A stretch of 33,093 bases of DNA from Lachnospiraceae bacterium (lineage in GTDB: Bacteria > Bacillota > Clostridia > Lachnospirales > Lachnospiraceae), in the NCBI GenBank assembly GCA_023663945.1, contig JAMPGL010000040.1, forward strand, positions 1 to 33,093, given 5' to 3'. Positions 1 to 7,440 of this stretch are shown here, one piece after another; position 1 is the stretch's first letter; every line of letters starts with the position of its first letter. Made by a program: the position numbers and the translations under genes. The notes below the pieces were generated by a model. That model was not told the DNA's origin. It made no database searches and worked only from the letters and a program-made list of their open reading frames with translations.

Positions 1-644
1 TGATTCTGTTAGAAGCGCAGTCGCTATGGACGTTGAATATTATCATTCGGGCGTTGCTGTACCTTGCACAGACATACCACGATTACTTTGAACGCACCAA
101 TCAAAACCTATACAAGAGCAAGAAAGTAAAAATGCCAACGCCGGAACTGTATGTGATCTATACAGGTGACCGAAAAAATATTCCGAATACAATATCCTTA
201 TCAAAGGATTTTTTTGACGGAGTTGATACTGCTGTTGATGTAAAGGTTAAGGTTATTTGCGAAAGCGATACGGACAGCATAATCAATCAGTATATTATTT
301 TCTGTAAAGTATATAATGAACAGATGAAGCTATACGGCAGGACAAGAAAAACCATTACGGAAACAATTCGTATCTGTAAAGATAAAAATGTGTTGAGGGA
401 ATATCTGCTTGACAGGGAGAAGGAGGTTGTGTCGATTATGATGAGTTTATTTGACGAGGAAGAAGTTATAAGGTCTTATATCAAAAGTGAACGTTATGAA
501 GCGGAGCAAAACAAAGTTAAAGAAAAAGCAAGTCTTATGCTTAAAAATGGTAAAATTACAGTAGATGAAATGCCTGATTTCTTCCCAGAGTTATCTGGCG
601 AAGAAATCAGAAAGATTGAAGCTGAGGTTATACAATTAGCGTAG
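1..644 (+). CDS. Rpn/PD-(D/E)XK nuclease family transposase-like protein, 5' end outside window
   Basis: The reading frame is open from the left edge (first full codon at base 3) to TAG at 642-644, so this is the C-terminal part of a longer gene. The first visible residues, ILLEAQSLWTLNIIIRALLYL, match the conserved core of the Rpn/PDDEXK_2 'transposase' nucleases, in which a glutamate-x-glutamine (here E-A-Q) belongs to the nuclease motif. A TTG at base 33 could be called as a start, but conserved sequence upstream argues against it. The C-terminal third is charged and helical, as usual in the family. Family knowledge: Rpn proteins are DNA endonucleases that promote RecA-independent recombination, and many copies are annotated as transposases. 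A broken relative follows directly. I infer a nuclease role but cannot see the N-terminal catalytic residues. Confidence 0.8.
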   Translation, partial: ILLEAQSLWTLNIIIRALLYLAQTYHDYFERTNQNLYKSKKVKMPTPELYVIYTGDRKNIPNTISLSKDFFDGVDTAVDVKVKVICESDTDSIINQYIIFCKVYNEQMKLYGRTRKTITETIRICKDKNVLREYLLDREKEVVSIMMSLFDEEEVIRSYIKSERYEAEQNKVKEKASLMLKNGKITVDEMPDFFPELSGEEIRKIEAEVIQLA

Positions 645-670
645 TCAAAGAAAGAATTTAGCCTAAATAA

Positions 671-1346
671 CATTGCGTCTGTAAGCTCCGCCCGATTAAT
701 GATGATTTCATGCGCTGCCTTTTTAAAAACAATATTCCGCTGGCTGAATTTGTGTTGCGCATTATTACTGGTAAGCAGGATTTGGTGATTACTAACTGCG
801 AGACGCAGAAAGACATGAAAAGGCTGGTTGGGGCACGATCTATCTGCTTAGACGCATATGGGACAGATTCAACCGGTAAAAAGTATGACTTGGAAATATA
901 GAGGCAGGAAAAAGGGGCAGATCCGCACAGGACAAGATACTATTCCAGCGTGATGGATGTTGAGAATCTCCATTCCGGGCAGGAGTTTAAGGAATTGCCG
1001 GACACTTATATAATCTTTATTATTGAAAGAGATTTTTATGGTGGCGGCAGACCTGTCTATCCGGTTGAGAGGATTAACCTTGACGTGGGTAAATCTTTTG
1101 AAGATGGGGAACATATCCTGTATGTGAATGGCGAATATCGTGGAGAATCCGAAAGGGGTGAGCGAGATGTGCCGCATCATGGAAGATATGCGAAATGAAT
1201 CTCTGAAAGAGGGAATACAGGAGGAAAAGAAAAAGACGGTATTCCGAATGTTGGAAGCTGGAAAGTATGTACTTGAAGAAATTGCAAATATTTCTGGACT
1301 ACCTCTTGATGAAGTAAAGAAATTGAAATCAGAGCAAACGGTATAA
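671..1346 (+). pseudogene. Rpn/PD-(D/E)XK family transposase-like pseudogene (nonsense mutation plus internal deletion)
   Basis: Three fragments add up to one family member. Frame 2 from about 671 encodes the N-terminal part (RPINDDFMRCLFKNNIPLAE, then a GKQDLVITNCETQKD segment), with no start codon after the TAA at 668. It stops at TAG 899-901, exactly where relatives have glutamine in 'Y-D-I-E-V-Q-R'; a single C-to-T change in CAG explains this. The same frame resumes through 1198 with the conserved VMDVENLHSGQEF and HILYVNGEYRGES segments. The family tail, ENPKGVSEMCRIMEDMRN, then continues in another frame (1128-1346), joined directly to the YRGES segment. The stretch of some tens of residues that normally separates these blocks is missing, so a deletion near 1140-1150 also shifted the frame. 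The gene is dead as a full-length nuclease. Confidence 0.8.
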
Positions 1347-1351
1347 AGGAT

Positions 1352-1390
1352 ATAGAGACGAGAAACCCATTTCAGATTTCTCGTCTCTAT
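1352..1390 (+). terminator. Hairpin after the Rpn-like pseudogene
   Basis: A perfect 14-bp inverted repeat (ATAGAGACGAGAAA at 1352-1365 and its complement at 1377-1390) encloses an 11-base loop, just after the pseudogene stop. There is no clean T-tract, so it could be a terminator or a remnant of a mobile-element end. Confidence 0.5.
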
Positions 1391-1451
1391 GTATGTTATG
1401 GCTGATTTGCTTATGAAGCGTTGTATCTTTAGAAGAAATGAAAAAGTTTTC

Positions 1452-1480
1452 TTGTGAAACCGTCATAAATCTTGTATAAT
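1452..1480 (+). promoter_or_regulatory. Sigma-A type promoter for the OPT transporter operon
   Basis: TTGTGA at 1452-1457 and TATAAT at 1475-1480 are separated by 17 bases, and the start codon is 37 bases downstream behind AAGGAGGGGG. The fit to the consensus is good; no operator was seen. Confidence 0.6.
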
Positions 1481-1516
1481 TTTAGATAGATTGACAACAC
1501 AATAAGGAGGGGGAAA

Positions 1517-3415
1517 ATGAACGAAACGAAAGATTTTAAACCGTATATTCCGGCAGAAAAGATTACGCCGGAATTTACCGTGACATCGATCATCATGGGA
1601 ATTATCCTTGCCATCGTGTTTGGCGCTGCCAACGCATATCTGGGACTGCGTGTGGGGATGACTGTATCTGCATCCATTCCGGCGGCGGTTATTTCTATGG
1701 GTGTAATCCGTGTCATCATGAAGAAAAACTCCATTTTGGAGAGCAACATGGTTCAGACCATCGGTTCTGCCGGTGAGTCGCTGGCGGCAGGCGCGATTTT
1801 CACAATGCCTGCATTGTTCTTATGGGCGGAAGACGGGCTGTGCGACATGCCGAGCCTTGTGGAAATTACGCTGATTGCGCTTTGCGGAGGCATATTGGGC
1901 GTGCTGTTTATGATTCCGCTTCGCAACGCCTTAATTGTAAAAGAACATGCAACCCTTTTGTATCCGGAAGGAACGGCATGTGCAGAAGTGCTTCTGGCAG
2001 GTGAAGAGGGCGGTTCTAATGCGTCCACCGTATTCAGCGGTATGGGGCTTGCTGCGGTTTTCAAATTCCTTGTGGACGGCATCAAGGTCATTCCGGCGGA
2101 TGTTGCGGCAGAATTTCGTTCGTTTAAGGGCGAACTGGGTATGGAGGTATACCCGGCGCTTCTAGGCGTAGGCTATATTGTAGGTCCGAAGATTGCCTCA
2201 TACATGTTTGTAGGTTCTTTGTTCGGCTGGATGGTGATCATTCCTATGATCTGTCTGTTCGGCGCAAGCGTATGGATGTATCCTGCGGACGCGGGCACGA
2301 CAATCGGACAACTCTATGAGGGCGGCGGTGCGTCGGCAATCTGGGGTTCTTATGTGAGATATATCGGCGCAGGAGCTATTGCAACGGGCGGTATTATCTC
2401 TTTGATTAAATCGCTTCCGTTGATTGTTACCACATTCAGAGATTCCATTAAGAGCATGAAGGGCGGCAAAAATACGAGCAATGCAAGAACAGCGCAGGAT
2501 CTGCCTATGGGTGCAGTTTTGCTTGGCATTCTGGCAATGATCGTAATTATCTGGCTTGTTCCGGCAATCCCGGTTAATTTTATCGGAGCGCTGCTTATTG
2601 TGGTATTTGGTTTCTTTTTTGCAACAGTATCTTCCCGTATGGTAGGATTGATCGGAAGTTCCAACAACCCGGTATCCGGTATGGCGATTGCGACGCTGCT
2701 GATTGCTACCATGACGATTAAGGCGACAGGAAACAGCGGAATTACAGGCATGATCGGATCGATTGCCATCGGTTCCGTTATCTGTATTGTTGCGGCGATT
2801 GCGGGCGATACCTCTCAGGATTTAAAGACAGGCTTCCTGTTAGGCGCAACCCCCAAGAGACAGCAGATCGGCGAGCTTATCGGCGTAGTTGCGTCCGGGC
2901 TTGCTATCGGCGGCGTATTGTATCTGCTGAATGCGGCATGGGGATACGGCGGCGCTGAGGTGCCTGCTCCTCAGGCGACATTGATGAAAATGATCGTAGA
3001 GGGCATTATGGGCGGAGACCTTCCTTGGAATCTTGTATTTATCGGTGTATTTTTGGCGCTGGGGCTGGAAATTCTGCGGGTTCCGGTTATGCCTTTTGCG
3101 ATTGGTCTTTATCTGCCGATTTATTTAAATGCCAGCATTATGATTGGCGGCGTTGTGCGTATGCTGATGGATGCCAGAAAGAATGTGGATGACAAGACCA
3201 AAGAACGTCAGTCTACCGATGGCACGCTGTACTGCGCCGGTATGATAGCAGGCGAAGGGCTGGTAGGTATTTTGCTGGCTATTCTTGCAGTGGGAGGCAT
3301 CACCATGGATTTGTCCGGCATGATTAATCTTGGCAATATTGGCGGCGTTGTGCTGATGGCAGTAATGGTTCTGTGCCTCTTGAAGTTTTCTTTGTGGAAG
3401 AAGCGTAAGAGCTGA
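1517..3415 (+). CDS. OPT family oligopeptide transporter
   Basis: The 632-residue protein is almost entirely hydrophobic, with more than a dozen predicted membrane segments. It starts with the N-terminal pattern typical of bacterial OPT proteins (EFTVTSIIMGIILAIVFGAANAYLGLRVGMT-like, residues about 20-50). Family knowledge: OPT proteins take up small peptides or metal-peptide/siderophore complexes across the cytoplasmic membrane, driven by protons. The ATG has a strong AAGGAGGGGG site and the length is normal for the bacterial type. The stop overlaps the start of the PqqD-like gene (TGATG at 3413-3417), so the two are translationally coupled. The substrate cannot be told from sequence. The family call is firm, the cargo unknown. 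Confidence 0.93.
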   Translation: MNETKDFKPYIPAEKITPEFTVTSIIMGIILAIVFGAANAYLGLRVGMTVSASIPAAVISMGVIRVIMKKNSILESNMVQTIGSAGESLAAGAIFTMPALFLWAEDGLCDMPSLVEITLIALCGGILGVLFMIPLRNALIVKEHATLLYPEGTACAEVLLAGEEGGSNASTVFSGMGLAAVFKFLVDGIKVIPADVAAEFRSFKGELGMEVYPALLGVGYIVGPKIASYMFVGSLFGWMVIIPMICLFGASVWMYPADAGTTIGQLYEGGGASAIWGSYVRYIGAGAIATGGIISLIKSLPLIVTTFRDSIKSMKGGKNTSNARTAQDLPMGAVLLGILAMIVIIWLVPAIPVNFIGALLIVVFGFFFATVSSRMVGLIGSSNNPVSGMAIATLLIATMTIKATGNSGITGMIGSIAIGSVICIVAAIAGDTSQDLKTGFLLGATPKRQQIGELIGVVASGLAIGGVLYLLNAAWGYGGAEVPAPQATLMKMIVEGIMGGDLPWNLVFIGVFLALGLEILRVPVMPFAIGLYLPIYLNASIMIGGVVRMLMDARKNVDDKTKERQSTDGTLYCAGMIAGEGLVGILLAILAVGGITMDLSGMINLGNIGGVVLMAVMVLCLLKFSLWKKRKS

Positions 3416-3777
3416 TGAAAAGAAAAAAAGTGCAAAAGAATTATCTTGATCTGATTCCGGAACGGGCTTCGGAGCTTGCCTGGAATAAGGACGAAGCGGG
3501 AGTTGTCGTTTTGGAAGTGGAGAATACGGGAGTGTTCAACCGCATTGCTCAGAAGCTTTTTAAGAGACCCCGATATACCAAGGTTCATATGGAAAAGTAC
3601 GGCAGTTTCCTCTGGCAGATGATTGACGGCAGACGAACGGTAATGGAACTGGCGGATCTCCAGAAGCTGGAATTTGGGGAGGAGGTCGAACCTCTGTATC
3701 CGCGCGTAGTTAAATATATGCAGATCATGGAAAGTTATCATTTTATTAAATTAAAGGAACAAAATCAGTTTCAATAG
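3415..3777 (+). CDS. PqqD-like (peptide-binding winged-helix) protein
   Basis: This 120-residue protein has the PqqD/RiPP-recognition-element-like pattern: a KNYLDLIPERA opening, a beta-rich middle (VVVLEVENTG), and the SFLWQMIDGRRTVMELADL helix-turn segment followed by a final KYMQIMESYHFI helix. In RiPP clusters PqqD domains bind leader peptides and present them to modifying enzymes. Here there is no radical SAM partner or evident precursor; the only partner is the OPT transporter, whose stop codon overlaps this start. I infer that the protein helps the transporter or senses its peptide cargo. It could be a general peptide-binding wHTH with no RiPP role. A strong terminator follows. Confidence 0.75.
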   Translation: MKRKKVQKNYLDLIPERASELAWNKDEAGVVVLEVENTGVFNRIAQKLFKRPRYTKVHMEKYGSFLWQMIDGRRTVMELADLQKLEFGEEVEPLYPRVVKYMQIMESYHFIKLKEQNQFQ

Positions 3778-3822
3778 GTATCTGGAAAGTAGGACTGTGT
3801 CCTATCTTTAGGGTAGATAAGG

Positions 3823-3848
3823 TCCGAGGCTTGTGCCTCGGATTTTGT
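3823..3848 (+). terminator. Rho-independent terminator after the OPT/PqqD-like operon
   Basis: TCCGAGGC (3823-3830), loop TTGT, GCCTCGGA (3835-3842), then TTTTGT. The stem is perfect and the loop a stable tetraloop. It ends the PqqD-like transcript 40 bases before the TlpA-like start, so partial read-through or attenuation into the redox cassette is possible. I saw no clear promoter between the hairpin and that gene. Confidence 0.8.
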
Positions 3849-3887
3849 CTACAGGCTGTAAAAACAAAACAAGGAATGGATAGATTT

Positions 3888-4445
3888 ATGAAAAAGGGAT
3901 ATAAAAGCTGTTTGCTGTTAGGGATATTGCTGATTCTCCTTGGCGGATGCAGAGAGAAGGAAACGCCGGAGAATGCCGATGCAGGTTTAGAGGCGGAAGA
4001 GGAAGCTTTACAGATTTCATTTGAGGGGCAGGACATGGATGGAAATGTTATTTCGTCCTCCATATTATCCGGCTCGAAGGTGACTATGATTAACGTGTGG
4101 GCGACCTACTGCAATCCCTGTCTGCGCGAGATGCCGGGGTTAGGCGAATTGGCAGGAGAGTACGATTCCGGCGATTTTCAGATTATTGGAATTGTCAGTG
4201 ACGTGCAGGAGGGAGCGTCGGACAAGGCATTAGAATATGCAGAGAGCTTGATTGAGCAGACCGGCGCCGACTATCCTCATCTGCTTTTGAACGAATCCTT
4301 GTATCGGGCGCTTTTGACGGAAGTGAGCGCTGTGCCGACTACTTTCTTTTTCAATGAAAAGGGGGAGCTTTTGGATGTAGTGGTCGGCTCTATGGAGAAA
4401 TCGGCATGGGAGGAGAAGGTCAATGGGCTTTTGGAAAAGGACTGA
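3888..4445 (+). CDS. TlpA/ResA-like thioredoxin-fold lipoprotein
   Basis: A basic N-terminus and a hydrophobic stretch end in a lipobox (LLGGC, Cys21), so the protein should be lipid-anchored on the outer face of the membrane. An acidic linker precedes a thioredoxin-like domain with the active site WATYCNPC followed by LREMP, and the cis-proline region AVPTTFFFNEKG. TlpA/ResA proteins reduce or shuffle disulfides outside the cytoplasm. ATG at 3888 is preferred: AAGGA lies 12 bases upstream and the signal peptide begins there, whereas the in-frame ATG at 3876 directly abuts that site. The end overlaps the small CXXC gene by 23 bases, and a membrane polyferredoxin follows, suggesting an electron source for this thioredoxin. 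Confidence 0.9.
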   Translation: MKKGYKSCLLLGILLILLGGCREKETPENADAGLEAEEEALQISFEGQDMDGNVISSSILSGSKVTMINVWATYCNPCLREMPGLGELAGEYDSGDFQIIGIVSDVQEGASDKALEYAESLIEQTGADYPHLLLNESLYRALLTEVSAVPTTFFFNEKGELLDVVVGSMEKSAWEEKVNGLLEKD

Positions 4446-4575
4446 AAAATATGCATGGATTGCGGGCGTGACAGCGGGGGTTCTCTTGATTATGGCTGGG
4501 GCACTGGCAGGACAGTTTGCCGTAATCTGGCGCAAAGCTGTGATGATCTGCTTGGAATGCATTGGAATCGGGTAA
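4423..4575 (+). CDS. CD1871A-like small CXXC-motif membrane peptide
   Basis: This 50-residue gene sits in the +1 frame over the end of the TlpA-like gene (23-base overlap), behind AGGAGAAGG at 4411-4419. The product has a short basic head (MGFWKRTEKY), one hydrophobic segment (about residues 11-36) and a C-terminal C-L-E-C-I-G-I-G. This matches the layout of small Clostridial proteins annotated as 'CD1871A family CXXC motif-containing'. I recognise the family by pattern only. Position between a TlpA-like lipoprotein and a NapH-like polyferredoxin points to a thiol relay in the membrane; that role is inferred. Its last codons (4550-4575) are the first copy of a 34-bp tandem repeat that runs on downstream, described separately. 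Confidence 0.8.
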   Translation: MGFWKRTEKYAWIAGVTAGVLLIMAGALAGQFAVIWRKAVMICLECIGIG

Positions 4576-4685
4576 TAGCGAAGGCTTGGAATGCATTGGA
4601 ACAGGGTGAAAGTGAAAGCTTGGAATGCATTGGAATTGGATGAAGGTGAAAGCTTGGAATGCATTGGAACCGGATGAGAGAATGA
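4550..4685 (+). repeat. 34-bp tandem repeat, four copies, starting in the CXXC gene end
   Basis: Copies begin at 4550, 4584, 4618 and 4652, each opening with GCTTGGAATGCATTGGAA and followed by a more variable 16-base part rich in GGGTGAAAG. A decayed fifth unit may start at 4688. Copy 1 is coding: it supplies LECIGIG and the stop of the 50-residue peptide. Each later copy can encode LECIG(I/T)G-stop, but in shifting frames because 34 is not a multiple of three. Each unit holds the palindrome AATGCATT. The array fills the gap up to the polyferredoxin gene (ATG 4719). It looks like slippage or duplication of a gene's 3' end; an effect on mRNA structure or coupling is possible. Confidence 0.9.
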
Positions 4686-4718
4686 AAATCCGGAATGAGT
4701 TGAAACTAGGGTGAGGAA

Positions 4719-5564
4719 ATGGAAAAGTTACGGTTGACGGTACAGATTTTGTTTACTATCATAACAAATGGATATACCTTCGGCTTCCTGAATGGAACAA
4801 TATATCAGGGAAAGCTGAAATATGCCTGTGTGCCGGGACTGAATTGTTATTCCTGCCCCGGGGCGTTTGCCTCCTGTCCGATGGGAGCGCTTCAGGCGCT
4901 GCTCAACCAGCAGGGGTTTACCATTCCCTTTGGGGTATTGGGATTTTTCTTTTTAATTGGAAGTCTTTTGGGACGGTTTGTATGCGGGTGGCTGTGCCCT
5001 TTTGGGCTGGTGCAGGATCTTTTACATAAAATTCCGATTTTTCATAAGAGAAAGCGGCTGCCTCATCATTCCATTTTAAAATACGGGAAATATGCGGTGC
5101 TTATTTTGCTGGCGTGCGCCGGCTCTGCATTTTTGTTTGACGGGTTTGCCAAGGTTCCGGCATTTTGCAAATATTTATGCCCTTCGGGAACCTTATTTGG
5201 CGCATTACCGCTGCTAACGGGAAATGAAGCGTTGCGAAGTCAGATAGGATCTCTGTTTTGGTGGAAGCTTTTGGTTCTTGTGCTTCTTTTGGTTCTATCC
5301 ATTAAGGTCTACCGCCCTTTTTGCCAGTATCTTTGTCCTTTGGGGGCAGTTTACGGGTTATTTAACCGCTTTTGTCTGGTGCAGATTCGCTGGGAAGAGG
5401 ACAGGTGCATAGGGTGCGGTGCATGTGAAAAGGCATGTCCGGCGGGGCTTTCGGTGAAGGAGATTTCACGTTCGCCGGAGTGCATTCGGTGCGGAAAGTG
5501 TGTAGATGCATGTCCGGAAGGGTGTCTGCACTGGCAGCCGGGAAGTAAGTGCAGGAATAAGTAG
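4719..5564 (+). CDS. NapH-like membrane polyferredoxin (4Fe-4S binding protein)
   Basis: The 281-residue protein has several membrane segments interleaved with cysteine motifs: CVPGLNCYSCPG and SCPMG (37-53), CGWLCPFG (89-95), CKYLCPSG (150-156) and CQYLCPLG (202-208). Two classical 4Fe-4S ferredoxin motifs follow at C230-C240 (CIGCGACEKACP) and C255-C265 (CIRCGKCVDACP). NapH/YccM-type proteins pass electrons from the quinone or ferredoxin pool across the membrane to outside acceptors. With a lipid-anchored TlpA-like protein and a CXXC peptide upstream, a plausible job is reducing extracytoplasmic thiols; this is inference. A weak GTGAGGAA precedes the ATG, after the 34-bp repeat array. Confidence 0.9.
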   Translation: MEKLRLTVQILFTIITNGYTFGFLNGTIYQGKLKYACVPGLNCYSCPGAFASCPMGALQALLNQQGFTIPFGVLGFFFLIGSLLGRFVCGWLCPFGLVQDLLHKIPIFHKRKRLPHHSILKYGKYAVLILLACAGSAFLFDGFAKVPAFCKYLCPSGTLFGALPLLTGNEALRSQIGSLFWWKLLVLVLLLVLSIKVYRPFCQYLCPLGAVYGLFNRFCLVQIRWEEDRCIGCGACEKACPAGLSVKEISRSPECIRCGKCVDACPEGCLHWQPGSKCRNK

Positions 5565-5587
5565 TTTTGAACGAAGGAGAAAGACTG

Positions 5588-7279
5588 ATGAAAAGAGTAA
5601 GGATCTATGTAGTTCAAATGGCAGGCATTATTATGTTAATATTGGCAGGAAGCTTTATTTCCACCGGTATCATGCAAAATCCCGGTTATGATCAGACATG
5701 CGAGCCTTATCGGGGCGGCTGGAAGGTGCGGTTAGGAGATAAGGAGCTGGAATATGAAGAGCTTCCAGAGTATCTTACCGGCGAAGGGATACGGGAAGCA
5801 GTTTTATATCGGAAAGTCGAAGAGGCGGATGCAATAGGATTTTTTGCTTTTCAGAAGCAGGTGCAGGTGTATTTAACGCAGGATGAGGTCCGTCAGTTTG
5901 AGGCATGTTCTGATGAGGAGACGGTTCTTCGGTTTGAACCGAATGAGAGTTTGGGAAGCAAAACGCCGGGAAACGGCTGGATGTTTGTGGAGCTGACATC
6001 GGAAGACATTGGTAAAATCCTTACGATACGAATTGAAGAGTGCTATGGGGAAGGCAGAGTGATACTTCCGGCGATGTATCACGGCACAAGAGCAGGAATC
6101 ACCATGCACTATCTGAGAGAGAAAATCCCCATGTCTCTTTTCAGCGCGTTTGGCATTATGATAGGGCTGATGCTGTTACTGCTATGGGCTGTGTCCGGAC
6201 AGAAATTACAGCTTAACAAGGGGCTTCCCTGGCTGGCTCTTTTTGCCGTATTTATCGGCATGTGGTCCGCAATCGAGGCAAATATTTACTCATTCTTTTT
6301 TAGGAAGCTTCTGCTGGTAAGCTGGCTGTCTTACCTATGTCTGAAAATGGCGGTGGCGCCTTTTATTCAGTTTGTAAATCTGACCTTTCATAATGGACAG
6401 TCGAAGGTTCTAAAGGGACTGACGATTGTTTCTCTGGCGGAATTTTGGGTCACGGCGGCTTTGCAGTTTTTTAGGATTGCGGATTTTGCGGATACCATTT
6501 TTATAACTCACGGCGTGCTGATGACAGCCAGCGTTTATATTCTTGCGACGGCAATCCCAAGATTACGGCGGTGGTTCCAGAGGGAAAATATCGAGGATCA
6601 GCAGATTACTTATGTGGTGCATAGCATTTTTATTCTGGTGGTGGCGGTGACTTCCCTGCTGGATCTTTACAGATACTATTTTACCAACAGCCCGGATGTG
6701 GCATTTTACAGCCGCTTCGGGTATTTCGGGTATATTATTGCAATTGTGGCGGCGCTTTTGATGGACTTTATCAATTTGACAGCCATGGGAAAGCAGGCGG
6801 CGCAGATTAAACGGGAAGCGGCACGGGATCCCATGACGCAGTTATACAATCGTGCAGAGTTTGAAAAAGATCTGGACAGGCGGACTGTCAGAAACAGCAG
6901 AAGAACAGGGATTATCATGCTTGATCTGAATAACTTAAAGCTGTTTAATGATACCTGCGGGCATGATGCCGGAGATTACTATATTATCGTCAGCAGTAAG
7001 GTGATTCAGGAAGTTTTTGACAAGCGTGGGAAGCTGTACCGGATTGGCGGAGACGAGTTTTGCTGTATCGTTGAAAATTTGACAGAGGAGGATTTTGCGG
7101 AGGACAGACGGCAGCTGGAGGAAAAGATGAAGGGGCTGCGCCTGCCGGGATTTTCTATGCGTATGGAAGCGGCAGCCGGATATGCGGTTTTTGATTCGGA
7201 AAAAGATTCATCCTTAAAAGATACTATGAAACGGGCGGATAAATATATGTATGAGAAAAAGAGGGAGTTAAAAGAGTAA
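5588..7279 (+). CDS. Membrane diguanylate cyclase (7TM-type sensor with GGDEF)
   Basis: The product (563 residues from ATG 5588) has an N-terminal signal-anchor, an extracytoplasmic beta-rich domain to about residue 180, then six to eight hydrophobic segments (about 190-395). The layout resembles 7TMR-DISM receptors. A C-terminal GGDEF domain begins at DPMTQLYNRAEF and has an intact active site, RIGGDEF (GGDEF at 487-491), so c-di-GMP synthesis is expected. The inhibitory RxxD site just upstream is absent. ATG 5588 is chosen because GAAGGAG lies 8-14 bases upstream; the in-frame TTG at 5567 has no such site. It follows the polyferredoxin by 23 bases and may be co-transcribed. The ligand is unknown. 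Confidence 0.88.
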   Translation: MKRVRIYVVQMAGIIMLILAGSFISTGIMQNPGYDQTCEPYRGGWKVRLGDKELEYEELPEYLTGEGIREAVLYRKVEEADAIGFFAFQKQVQVYLTQDEVRQFEACSDEETVLRFEPNESLGSKTPGNGWMFVELTSEDIGKILTIRIEECYGEGRVILPAMYHGTRAGITMHYLREKIPMSLFSAFGIMIGLMLLLLWAVSGQKLQLNKGLPWLALFAVFIGMWSAIEANIYSFFFRKLLLVSWLSYLCLKMAVAPFIQFVNLTFHNGQSKVLKGLTIVSLAEFWVTAALQFFRIADFADTIFITHGVLMTASVYILATAIPRLRRWFQRENIEDQQITYVVHSIFILVVAVTSLLDLYRYYFTNSPDVAFYSRFGYFGYIIAIVAALLMDFINLTAMGKQAAQIKREAARDPMTQLYNRAEFEKDLDRRTVRNSRRTGIIMLDLNNLKLFNDTCGHDAGDYYIIVSSKVIQEVFDKRGKLYRIGGDEFCCIVENLTEEDFAEDRRQLEEKMKGLRLPGFSMRMEAAAGYAVFDSEKDSSLKDTMKRADKYMYEKKRELKE

Positions 7280-7309
7280 CCCCAAATTAGTAAAAATAGA
7301 TAAATTTCG

Positions 7310-7335
7310 GAAACTATTTTTGTAGAAATAGTTTC
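7310..7335 (+). promoter_or_regulatory. Inverted repeat upstream of the TetR promoter (terminator or operator)
   Basis: GAAACTATTT at 7310-7319 and its exact complement at 7326-7335 enclose a 6-base loop. It ends directly before the -35 box of the TetR gene and shares the GAAACT/AGTTTC core with the second inverted repeat at 7367-7396. No T-tract follows, so a regulator site is at least as likely as a terminator. Confidence 0.5.
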
Positions 7336-7364
7336 TTGAAGAATCATAGTGCGGATGGTAAAAT
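7336..7364 (+). promoter_or_regulatory. Promoter of the TetR gene
   Basis: TTGAAG (7336-7341), 17 bases, TAAAAT (7359-7364). Transcription would start near 7371, inside the inverted repeat 7367-7396, which makes autoregulation likely. Confidence 0.55.
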
Positions 7365-7366
7365 GA

Positions 7367-7396
7367 AGGAAACTGAAAACTAAAATTCAGTTTCCT
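7367..7396 (+). promoter_or_regulatory. Candidate TetR operator
   Basis: AGGAAACTGAA (7367-7377) and TTCAGTTTCCT (7386-7396) form a perfect 11-bp inverted repeat with an 8-base centre over the predicted transcription start. TetR-family operators are typically such palindromes near their own promoter. A terminator reading is weaker because the stem would sit at the start of the transcript. Confidence 0.5.
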
Positions 7397-7440
7397 ATTT
7401 TATCTGCATAAATGTCTTTTATATAGAAAAGGGAATGCTT

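Noticed and set aside
4455-4643. 62-codon frame through the tandem repeat
   Set aside because: It is a shadow of the repeat and of the 50-residue CXXC gene; no ribosome site and no family resemblance.
4550-4685. CRISPR array
   Set aside because: Units are contiguous with a 34-base period and no unique spacers, begin inside a gene, and no cas gene is present.
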